A stretch of DNA of 64,000 nucleotides from Pocillopora verrucosa (Eukaryota > Cnidaria > Anthozoa > Scleractinia > Pocilloporidae): assembly GCF_036669915.1 (NCBI RefSeq), contig NC_089325.1, positions 11,243,231 to 11,307,230 of the forward strand, written 5' to 3'. Position numbers and translations under genes: made by a program. Positions 20,219-35,200 of this stretch are shown here, in pieces; positions within the stretch are counted from its first letter, which is position 1, and each line of letters starts with the position of its first letter. The notes below the pieces were generated by a model. It made no database searches. It saw only the letters and a program-made list of their open reading frames with translations, and was not told the origin of the DNA.

Positions 20219-23200
20219 TTATCTTCTCTTACTGATCTTTCTTTTCACCTGAAAAGGATAAAAAATGATAACTCCACATTAAAACAATTCATTTTGAAGT
20301 TAACTGTAAGAGAAAAAAAAAGACCAACAACTATGCAGTATTTGATGAAGAACAAAACTTACAACTAAAGTGGGCTCTTTTCGCTTGGTTGGCGGAGACG
20401 CTGATTCTTTGCTCTTTTTAACTGGACTGGAATTTGATTCCTCGGTGTCCTTCTGTGTGAAAAACCAATTTTTAATAACATGGAGTAAATTTTAAAACAT
20501 ATGTGACAAACAAAAGGTTATACAACCAAAAAGTCAAAGAAGACGCACCTTTCTTTTGGCTTTAGATGAACTCTTATCTGTCTGTAGAATCACCAAGAGA
20601 TTAAGTTAACAAAGAGAAAAACCAGCACCTCTCGACGAGTGATAACGCTAAATTTGTCAGCATTAGACAACCATTGCCTGAGGTTACACTTAACAGGATT
20701 TAAATCCTTAAATTTTATCTACAGAATCGTTACTGCGAGGAACAGAAGGAACGTCCCTAACAAAAAAGGATAAAATACTTTCACGATGAATTTAATGTAT
20801 ACTTACCACCCCGTTTACTTCATTTCGTGATTTCGTCCTGGAACTCTGCTGTGATATTTGTCTGTACATAAAGAAGGAAAAGAAATGCTGAGCTTTAGTG
20901 GCTCTGATGAGCCGTATCATTTACTCTGTGATGGGACACACGCTGGCCTAGTGACCTTCACATTATACCTTGTACTAAGTGGCTTCTTCGGCGACTCCAA
21001 ACTGGAGGTACCGCTGTCCTGCGTTGGCTCATCTTCGGGTAAAGCATCTAATTCAGACACTAGTCTCTTTGCGGCTCGTCCTCTTCGGGGACTGTTAGAT
21101 TGAAAAAAAGACAAAAAAATATCGCAACCTACAGCTGTTGTCTAGAACGAACTTTTTTTTTATTTTAGTTAGTGGTGTAAGTTACGCTGGGCCATATCGA
21201 ACACTGATTTCTTTTTTCGAAGTATAATTTTCCAAGGTGTTTTAAGTTCTTTGCTTGTTCTCCAATGTAAAGCATGACAAGGCTTCAAATAAAACAACAA
21301 ATTCACCAAATGGATTTGACACCAAGATCACCAACAAAACCACTACGGATAACACTTCCTCCATTCACAGCCATTTTTCTTCTCGATAACCCTACGGGAG
21401 AACTGTTGACACACCACAGAAGCAAAACGAGAAAACAAGATCACGCACCTTGGTGATGATTTGGTTGTCGAAGATGACTTTTCTGTTGAGCGTGGACTTT
21501 CCGGCGGAGAAGCATTTTTTGGTCGAGAATTTTTACGTTTATCTGACATGTTCAATTGTTTTGCCGAAGTTTTCTTTTCTCGCTTGGTATCCTTGTCTGG
21601 GGAAGTTTTCCTTGATTTCTTTGGAGCGGATTTCTCTGAAGAATTAGCTGGTCTTCCTCTTTTCCTAGCAAAATATGTTTAAATAACAAAAAAAAAAACA
21701 TAGCGGCGTGATTTTTGTTATTTGATTAAAAATTCAAAACTAACATTTTCAAGTTGAACAAACCGCCCATTTAAATGGAGAAAAAAAGAGCAAAAATTCA
21801 GAGAACGAAACGCCCTTCCGGGCAAGTTTTGGGATTTTCAGTCAGGCTTAAGGAGAAGTTTTTTTAGAAGTACTTAAACACAAATAAGTCCGAGGGAAGT
21901 TTCACATCGAATTTTTTACAATTGCAGAGTCGAATTCTAGCCTCGAAATTAGTGGCCGAGGATGATTCTAGATTGTATAGAAGTTTCCCAGAGGACTTGA
22001 AAAAGGATTGATATTGTATTCATTACCTATTTTTTTAAAAAATTCTTTTCTAACCTCACAGATGTTTGCTCCTCAGGGGGACTAGCAAACCCACTTTCAG
22101 AAGTCTCTGAGGAAGATTCTTCTCTGTCCGCCTCTTTCCCTTTCTCCTTTGAAGTACTTCTCGGACTCTTCGAAGTTCTGAATAAACAATACAAAATAAT
22201 TCAAGCTTTTCACGGCAAATAAATATTCGCACAATCTTTTCGTGGGCCGTGCCAACACTTTCTTCATACGAATCAAAAGCTTATCCCTCACTCTCGGTTT
22301 CCATTAAGTGACTAGGGATAATGTTACTCCCCCTCCCCGCCCCCTAGAATGCCAGTTCATCGCAGGTTACCCCTCCCCCCTCCCCACTTCCAATTTTTTC
22401 AGGCGTTCCTGGCAGTTGGCCGGAACCCATATATACTCCTGGGGTCGAAAGGGTCGGTGTACTGATAAAGGAAACTGTCCTACTCAGGCACGCAACAAAA
22501 TTATTCCAAACAGGGTTCGTACACAGCCCCAGTATCTCCTAAGAGTGAAGTCACACCAATTCAGGGGGGAAGTTTCTAAAGAAACTGTGGTACTGCGTCG
22601 GTGGGAGAGTATAACAGTGTAATTTCGTATTATCAACTGAGTCGATAACGTAAGGGGAAGAGTTTCAAAGCTGACGCTTCGAGCTTTAGCCCTTCGTCAG
22701 AGCGAATGGGGAAACCAAATTGAGTTCATCCTTACTTGCTTTGAGATTTCACTGGTGTTTTCTTGTCACTCTTGGCGGAGGTTTTAGATGATGACTTTGA
22801 TGGCGTCAACTTCGACTCAACTGCGCTTCCCTTCTTTTGTCCCTAAATGACGAGTCATAATAAACAGTTAATACTCTTTAAATCAAGTTCTTTTTCATTA
22901 GAACGCCACACGTTGCTTACCTTGACTTAAAATTTACAAATTACGTGGGAAGCCCGTGGCAGACCAAGTTAAAAATTCGCTCGAGTGTCGTAATAGCTGT
23001 CACGTCGGACATTTTTAAAACGTGCATGACGTCTTAACTTTCGCGCGGAAGGCATTTAGAAAAGCTCACACGGGACTTCCCTACACAAACATCACTTCCC
23101 TTCTTCGAATTATTGCGGTTTAAAAATAAATTCGCAGAGGAAAGTACTCAAGTGATCTTCGTCTGCTGTTAGATTCAGCAACGTGAGACGATTTTGTTGA

Positions 23201-26200
23201 TCAAGCGCGATGGAACAGCGATGTGCACGAGTGTGCTTCACCTCTTGCCTTAATTTCCGATTTTCACGGTAAATAAAGGTAACTAAAACTGTTTTGTTTA
23301 GCGCTTTTACCACCTCCATTATGACTATCAGTCGGCTTCAGGGATCAGTGACATTTGCAACTAACCTTTACATTTATCACAGACAGCAGTATCTCACGTA
23401 AACGCCCTCAGGCGTCTTGCTAAGGTTTAATCAAGGAAAGCTTCACCACAAATACCTTTGCAGTTGTGAATTGGAATCCTTTCGGTAAGTAATTTTTAGT
23501 GTTCGGACCACCTCCCTGCAAACGTAACACAAAGGTTATTCGTACGGAAAAAGAAAAAAGTTTCTATTCCTACAAAAAACCAAAGATTTCATGATAAAAA
23601 TGCATTGAGACATCACGAAAGCACTATAAAAATTGTCTGAAAAATTATCAGACTCCTGTACTTCAAAAATCGTGTTACCATAAAAAGCATAAGGTGCTTC
23701 TCAAATCTGTCACAAAACACTTATTGAAACTGAATCCGTTGTGTGACGCTGGTGACATAAAAGTACATAACGCAACGCTCCTTCTTGGTAGCGCCATTGC
23801 GTGACCTTTACCATTTTCAGAGTCGTCAAGAAAAGCGCACCACAAGCGGATGTGAACAGAATACATTTCTGAATGAGTCCCTTGACACCTTATTCGCGTT
23901 AGCTACCATCTTTTTAAAGCGTTTACATCGTTAGCAGAGGTAAGATGTTCAAGCCCTTACCTCGGAAGGTACAAAGAACCTTTTTGGCAAAACAAGATTG
24001 CCGGGAAATTCTTTTAGAACAAAAGTGTGGACCTAGTGAAAAAAACAAACATTGACAAAAATTAATACAGTTTAAAGTTCACTGCAACGTGTTGGATTTT
24101 ATGTAAAAGCCATCGACACGGGACGTCAAAAGTATGCGACGCAATGGGAAACAGAAAGAACAGAAAAAGAAAATAAACTGCGACGAGGAACAAGTAAATT
24201 ACAGAGTCAGACAGCTACCTTGTTTAGGATCAGTCCCAGAGCAAGATCACAAACTGTGTAAAGATTCTGGTAAAAAAAATTACTATATGTTAGAAGGCAC
24301 AAAAATCGTACTTTTCTTCATTGCAACAATCCTCAAGATATGTATTTCTGTCCACGCTGTTTTGTGCTCTTCTGAGAACCAGCCACAAGAAAAACACAAC
24401 AGGACCAATCATATTTTATTCCCTTAAGTGGGCAGGATTTTTTTCTTTTTTTTGGGGGGGGGGGGGGGCCTGGCCTGGTTTCTTAGAAGGAACGAAGCGG
24501 GGATCAGTCGTCGCCAACAGAGTGTAAAGGGGACGCTATTGTTAACTGCTAATGAGGTAGGGATCATAGAAATATACTACAGAGCCTTAAGAAGGGATCA
24601 AGTGAATTTTATCTCGACACAATCAAATCCTCCAAACAGCCCTCTCCTTCCTCCCCCCCCCCCCCCCCCCACTCATGCGATAATGACCGGTCCCTTGCCA
24701 ACAAAGGAAATCGTTGCAAATTTTTCTTGTTGCTGGTAATATATCGCTGGTAGATCACATTTGCGTGTTTACCTTGTTTACTTCTTCATCGTCTGGTGCT
24801 TGCGCGTCTTTGGTTTCTTTGACGTTTTCAACCAGCTTCTTCAGGAAGCTGTAGTTATCAGCTTTGGCCATAATCGGCTCCATGAAGAACCAAAGATAAC
24901 TTAGGGAAATGGAAAAGAAAAAGGGCAATTTCTAACCGAGTTTCAAAGAAGAGCGCTTTTTGATTGAGTGTCGTAAGACCAAAACCAAAGTAATAACAAC
25001 AACCAATCAGAACAAAGGAAAATGTCACAAAGAGCCAATGAGAACGCCCCAGGCATAATTCCCTAGAGTTTTCTACGCTCGTTGTTACAATTATAGGATG
25101 CCAAATTGAGAGGGTGCCACAAACGAGCTATTTAGACGGCGACAGCAACGAGTTCTGGGCTATTCTTAGCCGGAAAATCATGCACTTATGTCCAGAAATG
25201 CACGCAGTAATGTAAATGGCAGATTTAACGACATTTCCTCAAACTGAGTGAATGTTCATGGATTTGATGATTTTGGCGAATTTTAGTCATATTCGTCAAA
25301 GCGAAATCAGCTTGGCGGATTTGACGATATCAACAAATTTTCGCCATTTTTGTTACTGTATGCATTTTTGGAATCTTATTACACAATTAACTGTATTTTT
25401 TTCCTCCTTTACAACCCATGATGTGATGTTTTTCGAAAAGTACAGAATTTTGACATAAAATGTGATCGAAATAAATCCTCAACGGTAACAGAAGTGGCAC
25501 TAAAAATTCACCCGTAGGCATAAGAAAACCATAACTAAATCTTACTCTTTGAATTGCACTAGTGTCTCGTGATCATCTTGTTTGAAGTCTGGGTGATGGG
25601 CCAGCATATGGATAACACACGGCAGAGCATACTCCGGGAGAATAGAGTGAGAACATTCTAAAAGACAACAACAACAACAACAACCATAAAATAAGTAAGC
25701 TACAAATAATGATTTTAACGTAGTGTTGTCTGCTCTTCTTACCTTGTGCCGCTGAATGCTGTTTCAAGTAATCTCGTCGTGTCTTGACGTTCTTAGTAAT
25801 CATTTGTCTAACCTGAAAAGTAAGTCCAATGCAACAAACGTTAGACTCTTTTAAGCCTTGATTCCACAAACGTCTGTCAGCCGAGTCCTCGTTTTCATCT
25901 TTTCAAAGTGTTGAACTTTACAGTACTTTACCTGTGTTTTCCTTTCCTTAACAGGTTCAGGTGCTGCCAGCGCAAATATCCCCAGATATTCCAGAGGAAG
26001 TTTTAGTACATCTTCAGCCTTGTGAAGCTTCTTGGTGAACTTGTCACGCACCTCATAACAAGGGTCCTTCAACAAAAGAAAGCACAAAATGACACATGAA
26101 AATGGATCATTTTTCTTCGTCCTCAGGCAAACAATTCAATCACAACCACCGGCAAAAGCATCAAGGTTAGTTTTGATAGAGTAGAATCAAGTCCCGTTTA

Positions 26201-29200
26201 ATTTCAACATTGTTTTGGATCAACCATCGCTATTGGACTATTTTTTACAATTTTTCAATGGTTTTCAGATTAAAAACTTTATACTGTGTTAACGACGACT
26301 AATACCCACTCCGTTCCCCATAAAAACCACGAGACTCCACCCAAAATCTCCCGGGCCACCCCACCCCCAGGGGACAAGTAATGACTGGTGCATAATGGAT
26401 ACCTTTCACCCATCACAAAATTATCTAGAGTTATTGTTCGCACAAGCTTCATGTTGAAATTGCATAACCCCTCTTCTCATTCTGCACAACAAAAATATCT
26501 ACCTTGCAGCATTAATCACTCAGATGAACGTCTCCGATCTCAATCCATACATTCAAATTTTACCTGCATTACCAATGAGAGCCGCTGAAAATTTTCCAAG
26601 GTTATGTATTCAATGTAATGGGGTTCCTGTGCAATCTTGATCATGCCACAGGCCGCTGCCAGTCGAAGTCTTGAACAATCAGCAGCTCTTCAGACAGCAG
26701 TAAGAGAACAAGAACAATGAGTTTATTTAAATTGATGCAGAGGCTTAGACAAAAATATAGAGTCCTGCCAGCTAATTTTGCGTGATTGTTCCTATGTATT
26801 CCAATTTTATGCGGAAAATTGGCGTGCTACTAGTCAAAATTGATATTCTAGCGCATGTTCAACGTTAGGCCACTGTTCTACCATGAATGTTTGGTTCGAA
26901 CGATAAAATCCCCCAAATATTTTCCACATACTTACTTCACGCAACCCTGCTGTTGTAAGTCTCCTTTATGGGTGAGCATACTGTCCAACAATCTAAGCAC
27001 AGGCTGAACGGACGACTTGTGGTTTCCCTGCCGGCCTCGCAGCCACTTCACCAGCAGACGTATACCTTTGATCTTCGTTTGCGTTTCTTGAGTAACATCC
27101 CTGTCTTCACACCACTCCCCTTCACTTTCATTCGAATCTACCATCTCCCCCCTGTCTTTCATCAAGAGTTCCTTAACGACAAAATCTCTAACAATGGCTG
27201 GCCTTTGTGTCTCGAACAGAGATGGCGCTAAAAGTGCGATCTCACCAAGAGCTGTCAGTGTAGTCAGTAAAAGAGGACAATCGTAGCTCAAGGAACTGAC
27301 AAGATTCTGCGATAAAATTGAATTATAATTTGAAAAACTGTTATGTCAATCTGCATCTAATAAAGGGCTTGAATAGAAATATAAGTTCGAGTCCAATAGA
27401 GCTAACTGTACCATCAAAGTACTCAAACCCTGGGGCACAGTGTTTTTCCCCATACGGAACTCGTGCTAGCGCGTGACTCGCGTTAAAAAAAAAATAGCGT
27501 GGCATTTTTTCGCTCGTACTCCGCGGTATATTTTTCACGCTCATCATCTTGCGCATCGATTTGCGAAAAAATAAGCAGTACATTTTTTTTAAACGCTCAT
27601 TATCTTACGCGTTATTTGTGAAAAAACAAGCGGCTTTCTTTTGCCTCATCATGTATAAATACTGATATCTATGGGCACACCATCACAAAAAAGCTGCATG
27701 CCTCGTGCCAATTAAGATTGAGATGGAGACATCAGCGAATCTGAATCACAATGACATTTTGAGGTACATGTAGACTCTTTTTAAAAACACTTACTGTAAA
27801 GACACGATCAAACGGCTGTGAAGAAGCAGCAGAAATCTTTGCAATGGATCTCAGCGAGTGCTTGGCTTGGCAAGGAGTTCCCTTTAATGCTAATTTGGAC
27901 AAGACTGGATGATAATAATTGGCCAATGACTTGTTGACTTTTTCAATTCCATCTCCAGTCAAGGCCAGCATCTTTAGTGAATGATCGACTATTTCTTGAT
28001 CTTTGTTTTTCAGGAAAACCAGCAGCTGTTGAAAAGTGTCGTCATTTTGAAACTGGGAAGGAAATACACCAGCCAGACCCTGAAAAAGATTCCGTAAAAT
28101 TTAAGCTTTGACTGTCCATACATAACCCTTTGATTCCAGAGAGTGACTTACAGCTAATTTCTCCTTACAATGACACCCCTTAATCACACATTAAGGTCGC
28201 GAGAATAAAGCAAATAATCACCAACTAAAAGAGCTCTTGGTTGTCAAACAAATTCTCTTCGTCAGTACCTTAGGATAGAGAGAGAACAGTATAGAGAATA
28301 TGCATACTGATGTTACGGAGTAACGGGTTAAGCGTGGGAGAAACAGTGACCTAGCGACCTGGGCCGAGTTGTTCAAAGCTGGGTTAAGATAACCCAGGAT
28401 TAGCGTGAAATTTGATTTCAGATCTGAAAGCTTAAAAAAAGATCCAGCGTAATTTTTTTTGTCTACAATGTTGTGACTACATGCTCTAAAGAAAATAGAG
28501 AAATTTATTTCAAACAGGCTTCTGAACAAAGGAATTAAAGAAACCCGGAATAAAATTTAACCTTGGGTTAGCGCCAATCAGCCGTCCAACAACTGAGCCC
28601 TGGTGTGCAGGGCGCTTCCTGTCAGGCCACTGTCTCCCACGCTTAACCCTTTTACATCCTAACATCAGTATGTATATTCTCCATACTGTTCTCAATAAAT
28701 TTCCTAGAGTGCTGACGAGGAGAATTTGTTTACCAATCTAATGCTTTTGCAGTTGGTGATCATTTCCTTTATTCTTGTGACCTTCATGCGTGATTCAGGG
28801 TTGATTTAGTTAGGAGAAGATAGATGCTAGTCACTCTTGGGGAAAAAAGAGTTCAACGTTATATATAAGAGCAGTTAAACGTCAAACACGTGCAAGTAGG
28901 CAGCCGCGCGTCAATTTCCCGCGCAAAATTTCAACGGAAAACATAAGAAACGACCGCTGTCACGCAAATTCGCGCCAAAAAAAATTAAAAATTTGCCGAA
29001 ATTTGTAAAAGGAAACAAAACTAAAGAAAAGGAAAAATCGAGACTTTTCGAACAAGAAGCTCATTAAATTACGGGTAATCTGATGATTTAAACCCTTCGC
29101 TTTAGTTTGTCTCTAACACAGATTAAAAATTACAACGTTCGCATATGACGTTTGACCACTGTGTTCAGAAAACCACTCGTCTCACCAATAACAGTGCCAG

Positions 29201-32200
29201 CCCCTTTTTCCCGACAGGTTTTATCCCAGAGCTTTCGTGCCACTCATACTCATCATCCTCATCATCAGCAAGCCCTTCAATGGCATCTTTCACCAACTTG
29301 AACAGCGCTTTGATGCAATGTTCATCCACAAGAAGAGGAGCGGCACGATCAAGGAGTGCTTTGAGTGTCTCTAACACAGGATGCTTGGACCCAAGCCTAA
29401 CGACAACGTCACTCTGCCAAAGAGAAACGAGAAGCAAAATGAAACTGAACAAGATGACATATACATTAGCAAAAAAATGTATTAGATGAAAAGTTTGGGA
29501 ACATTGATCTATGCTTCACAAATCCACAAGTAGTAACAACGGTACATTGTAATGTTTCCATGTGTAACTCTGTTAACCTCGAAATTTCGCAAATAAATAA
29601 GTAACAAGAATCATTCATTACTTGTTACCAAAGATTAAAAACTGTAAGAAAATGCAACTCCTTGATAATCACATGACCAGCCAACACAGGTCACCCAATC
29701 ATTGGTATCTTATGCTAGTGTTCCTGCTGTTAAGACCCTTTTGATGGAGTAACATTAACTGGTTCGACTCTATTAAATGTACTTACCACTGCCTTGAAAA
29801 CGTTTGAACACCCCACATTCGGGTTAACACATGTCTTCAGTAGTTCTCTCAAGGAAGGTTCTTTAATCATTCCACGCAGTTTTTTTAGATTTTCTTGAAA
29901 CTTAAAAGCATCTGGGAAAGCTCCTAATTTGAGGAATACAGATCACGACTTCTGTTAGAAAAAAATATACTTAGAACACAAAAATAACCCAACAGATAGT
30001 TGTATGTTCCTTAACCCTTTACCTATAATATCCACACATGATCCCACAAACAGGTATTGAGAAAACTCAAACTCATCAAGTAGAAGTTGTTATCTTGATC
30101 TAGCAATAAATTCTCATAACTGATTTACAAGGAAATGTGTAGCAGGTGGAGGGGAGAATTAACAATCAGATCTTGGGAGTTAAAGGGTTAAATGACAAGA
30201 CATAAGTAGCTTCTTGGCTCTTCTCTGAACACTTTTTATTACTCAAGAAATTACTTACTTGCAAGGGAAATAATCTTTGAGAACACCAGTGTCTCGTTAT
30301 CCTGTGACTGTGAAGGAAAAAAGTGAAGAAAGAGTTAAACCTATCACTCTAAGGAATTACATATCAATTCTCTCCACTGCCTATGAAACATTTTTCAAAA
30401 TTACAGCTTTGAGGATTTGGAGCTGAATTAAACAAAAGCCTTAGTTGATAGAACTTGTTCTTCTCATCACTTTTTTGCTTAAAAATCTATTAATATTGCT
30501 ATGAGAAGTTTCTTTTTGATCACTTCTCGGAGTAAGAGCATTTAACTTGTAGAGGGCTGCCCTAATAAGGACTGTAATAAGGTCTTCATCCAAGCATGAC
30601 ATAATCTTTGTGCTAGACAAAAGGATGTGGCAAGGTACCAGGGGTTGGAGGTGGTTCCTTGTTCAAATAAGTCATGGAAATCAAAGGCCTTGAGTAACGT
30701 TTTTCAAATAAATAACAGGGCCAAATCGCTTTGTGAAGAAAAATAAAAGTAGTATAGAAAATAACAAAAAACAAAAGGTCATTGAGAAAGTTTACCTTCT
30801 CTCCTGTTGATAACTCAATCAGATCTGCTATGTCTGTGCGTACCCTGAAAAATACAGGAAGCATCATTTTGCTATAGTAGTGTTTCAAAAGCTGTTTTAG
30901 CTACAAAGATACTGATGGGCTCAACGTTAGAACAACATAAAAAAAAATAGCTCACCTCTGCTGACAAGTCAAAATTCCATGAAAAGCACTACATAGTAAA
31001 GGAGAGAAAAGAACTGCCTGTAAATAGTTCTGCTTTTAAAAATAAATATTGAGATTTAACAGCATGTAGATAAGTAAGGAAAAGACAACTACTGCTCACT
31101 TGGCACAAGAGAGGAGGAATAATGGAAGGCTGGAAGCAACAAATACACAGATGGAGGAAGGGACAAGAAGATTGACAAACCAACACACATACATATATAA
31201 GGAAAATAACAAGCAGAGGGAAAGAAAAGGAGTGAAGAGAACAAGGAGTGGAGAGGTCAAAAAACAAAACAGATTAAAAAAAAAAAAAAAGAAGAAGAAG
31301 AAGAAAGAGATGGGATCAAAAAGGGAATGAGGGGGCAAGTAACTTGATAAAAAGAGATACAATAGACACAAGCTTTACCTCACTGCTGCTTCATCAAGTT
31401 TGCAATAAATATGCAGCAATCTTTTCATCTTTTGGTCAGCTTCTAAGCTGACTGGCACTAAGCATCCAATCAGAATCCTTTCCACACAAAGTCTTTACAA
31501 CATGACAAAAAAGAAATAATATTTCAGTATTTTGACAAACCCAGAGCCCTCCTTATGGAAAATGGATAATACCATCAGAACAACCATTTTCTGCTCCAAA
31601 AATGTAGAACATTACAATGAGTTATTCAAAGCAGTTTACCTGTGGAAATTGGCCTGGAAAATTATACAAAGCACACTGTTCATAACTATTTTTTTTTTCT
31701 GTTTTGTTTGTTTTATCCCAACCTGATAAAGCCTTGACTGAAGCATTGCTGAAGTAAAACATACAATCATTTGGCATAATTTATTGCTCTTCTCCTTGTC
31801 TAATAGTGCAGTTTTTGTTTGAGTATTAGAAGTAAACCAGGTTTGCTTTGGTTTTTCTTTACTAAATGATGTGATTTGGTTAGAAAACATGCACCACCCT
31901 CACAAACCATCAGACACAAAGCTGAAACCAATCACATCTTAAGAGTTTGCTTTTTCCTGTGATTCAGGCAATCTCTATATATGCTAGGTTAGTGATTACT
32001 TGGGTTTTAGTTTTATTATGCTCAATCAAAAAACTCTCCATCCCTGCATGTTCTAAGATAGTTCTATTACCTGTTTTCTGGAGTGTTAAGGTAATAGCAA
32101 TGAAGTAACTTGCTTGGAACCCAAGATAATTTCTTTGCTGCTGTTCTGTTTGCAGTAGCCCTGAGGATAGAGACAAATGAGATGCTCATAAACAACTTAT

Positions 32201-35200
32201 TGACATGAAAACCAGACAGAGACACTTGCTATTAAATATTAAGCAATTAACAATTATTCCATAACTGACCCTGTTGTCATTTTCTTGTATAATTTTCCAA
32301 GACACATCATTGCTTCTCTCCTGACATGCCACTAGTTCAATCAGGAAACAACGAAGATAGACAAGTTAATAGTCATGAACATGGAGTGGAAAAAATGAGC
32401 ATAAACAAAACTGTGCAGCATGCATAGTGAACTTTTTCTTGTTTTTAGTCCATAACTACATGTGTGTCAATAAGGAAATTGATCACTGAATCTGTGTATG
32501 AGTCAGTCAGTCACTTTGTCGACCAGTCAATCAATCAGTAAGCCAGACTGCCAGTCTATCAGTCAGTCTGTCTGTCAGTTAGGCAACCAGTCTATCATTC
32601 AGTCAATCAGTCATTCACCTCATATGTAAGTCAGTAAGTTACTCCATCAGTCTATCAGTTAGGCAGGCAGTCAGTCATTCAGTCAAACAGTCATTCACTC
32701 CATCTGTCAGTAAGTCCGTCAGTCTGCCAGTTAGACAGTCAGTCAATCATTCAGTCAAACAGTCATTCACTCCATCTGTCAGTCAGTAAGTCAGTCAGTC
32801 AGTCAGTTAGTCAGTTAGTTAGGCAGCCAGTCAGTCAGTTCACCACTTAGTAAGTCACTCAGGGATTTGGTGCAAACCACTTGGCCACTGCAATTAAAAC
32901 CTTGCTACTGAATAAATGGAATTACCTTCTTATCTCTTGTTCTCTCACATACATCATTGAGAAGCTATGAAAATAATGATAAAAAAAGAATAGACACATA
33001 AATATTGCCTGAACTTGCTGACAAACAGTTTTGTTTTATACCAATACACTTAAACCAGTTGCATATATGTACCTTGGCAACACTCTGACTCAGTAATGAC
33101 CAGATAATTTCACAATCATACTCAGGACAAAAGATTTCATTAAATAAAAACACTGCTTCTTTTCTTTCCTTCAGACCTTCTCCCTGCAAAGAGAGTATTA
33201 CCTGATCAGAGACACCACTGATATTTTCTGCAGCTGCATCACAGATGGTAATGACCACTTCTTGTCGAACCCTCTCGTCAGGGTCACGTTGTCTTTCGTG
33301 AAGTTTATCTATAGTGCGAAAAGAAATCATGAGCTCCTTTAAAAATTAATTTGTTGAATTGACAGAGTTTGCATGGAATTGCAACAGAAATACTGTTGAA
33401 CTGTATTTTCTAAACGAAACACCTTTGGGATTTGTTCCCTATAAAGAATATTACAAGTTGTTTAATAAAGTAGTTGAGTTTGTAAGATTGTAGTGTTCTT
33501 TCAGTTGGTTAAATTATACTGTAACAAAGGAAACTAACTGCAATAAATTGCATTACATTAAATGCAAATGGTTATCTCACCTAAGCAAACATTACATAAT
33601 TGCCAAACAAAGGTCGCCAAATTGTGGACCTTTGCTACAAATTCAGTCACCATAAGATTGTCTTCTTGTCATAGCAACCAAAACATTAACACTTAAAGAG
33701 TGCTGGTGGAATGAACACAATGATCACAAAATGAAGTCTCAAGAATGTTTTCAAACTCACCACTTATATCTGCGACCAAGTCTGGGTGATTTTTCAAAAA
33801 TTCCTTGCATCTTTTTATACATTCCACACGCACATCCACACTAATATCCACAAATCTAAAAATAAACATTAAAAAAGAAACAAGTCCAATGACCTTTCAA
33901 GCAAAAATATGCTCACGCCATGTTTTTCTACTCTTTTCTAGAAACAAATTTCAAAGACTCTTCCAAGACTCAGATTGACTTTTCCAAGACTCCAAATTTC
34001 ACCTTAAATCCTTCCATTCCTAGGATTTTGAAATCAATTCTCCCTACAGTCTACATAAATTTCTTTTAACATAAATTCTAAAAACTTAATTGCTTGTGTT
34101 AAGCAGATTTCCAGTCCTGAAAAATGTCAAAATAAAATTCCAGGACTTCCCAGGTTTTCCGGGAGTGTTATGAACCCTCATAGTAATATTGTTACACATA
34201 GCTATCCCCACATCACCCTCAAGGGGGAAAACTAGTTCAACCTAGGTCACTCCTGAGCAACCTGTCACGTGTAACTATAATTTGGATTGGATCAAATGTT
34301 TTTCCTCCTGACCACTTGAAGCTAAAATCAGCAATTTCACCTTCCCAAATAGGAGTTCCACAAAGCTTTATTTTGAGTTGCTAGTTCAGAGTCCTGTTCA
34401 GAAAACATCTGGCCAAGTAATTCAGTCACTGACAATCTCTCTTCCACATCCTCACTCTGCAAAAAAGATTTCACCCCCAAATGCAATTACTGCAAGTACT
34501 GCTAAGGCTACCAGACAAATTATGTTAGCTTTGTATCATTAAAAAAAGTTAAAATCAAGCATTTTGCTGAATCCTAGGATTTTGTTATATAGAAAAAACT
34601 ACTTTCTTTAAAATGTAACAATCTACAGGACATTAAGACTGTGGGTGTAAGCACCTTTGACCAAATCTAGGGCCATTTTGACTTAACTTCAATTTTCCTT
34701 GTAGCCTCCAAAGAAAATGGTCTTCAAAATAGCTCCAAACCATCTATTACTAAACTCATTGAAGCAAGAATTACAAAGGGAGTCACTAAAACTACAAGAA
34801 ACAAGATGCCTGAAGGCATCAACGTGGGACATACAGGTCATCATCTACAATCACTTAAGTTTTACATGGAAAATGATAGATTTAATTCTGACTCTTCAAA
34901 GTAGAGGAATGAAATCGCAAGTCAACAAGACAGGATATTATGTGAGGTCACCCATTCAAATAGTAACCTCAGCCAACAGGGCTTAATTTCAGTGAGAAGT
35001 ACAAGCACGTGAAGAATTTCCATATCTGACCACACAAGCATCCCACATAATAACTACTTACAGACTTCTCAAACAGTAACAGATTACAAACAAAGAAATT
35101 ACCTTCAATTTAAACTCCAGCTGAGGAACCACAGAGAGCAGAACACTTGGACAAATTCTGTTCAACTCCAAAATAAGGTCATAAATGTTTTCTGCTAAAA

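Noticed and set aside
23110..23319. 69-aa ATG-initiated minus-strand ORF in a PDS5 intron
   Set aside because: Protein-like composition, but PDS5 homology and phase need no exon here and no family is recognised. Kept out until expression evidence exists.
31100..31371. Overlapping ORFs on both strands (Lys-rich and Phe/Leu/Ser-rich)
   Set aside because: Created by a purine-rich low-complexity tract inside a PDS5 intron.
32500..32862. Possible CRISPR-like array
   Set aside because: Regular tetranucleotide repeat with no spacer structure, in a eukaryotic intron.
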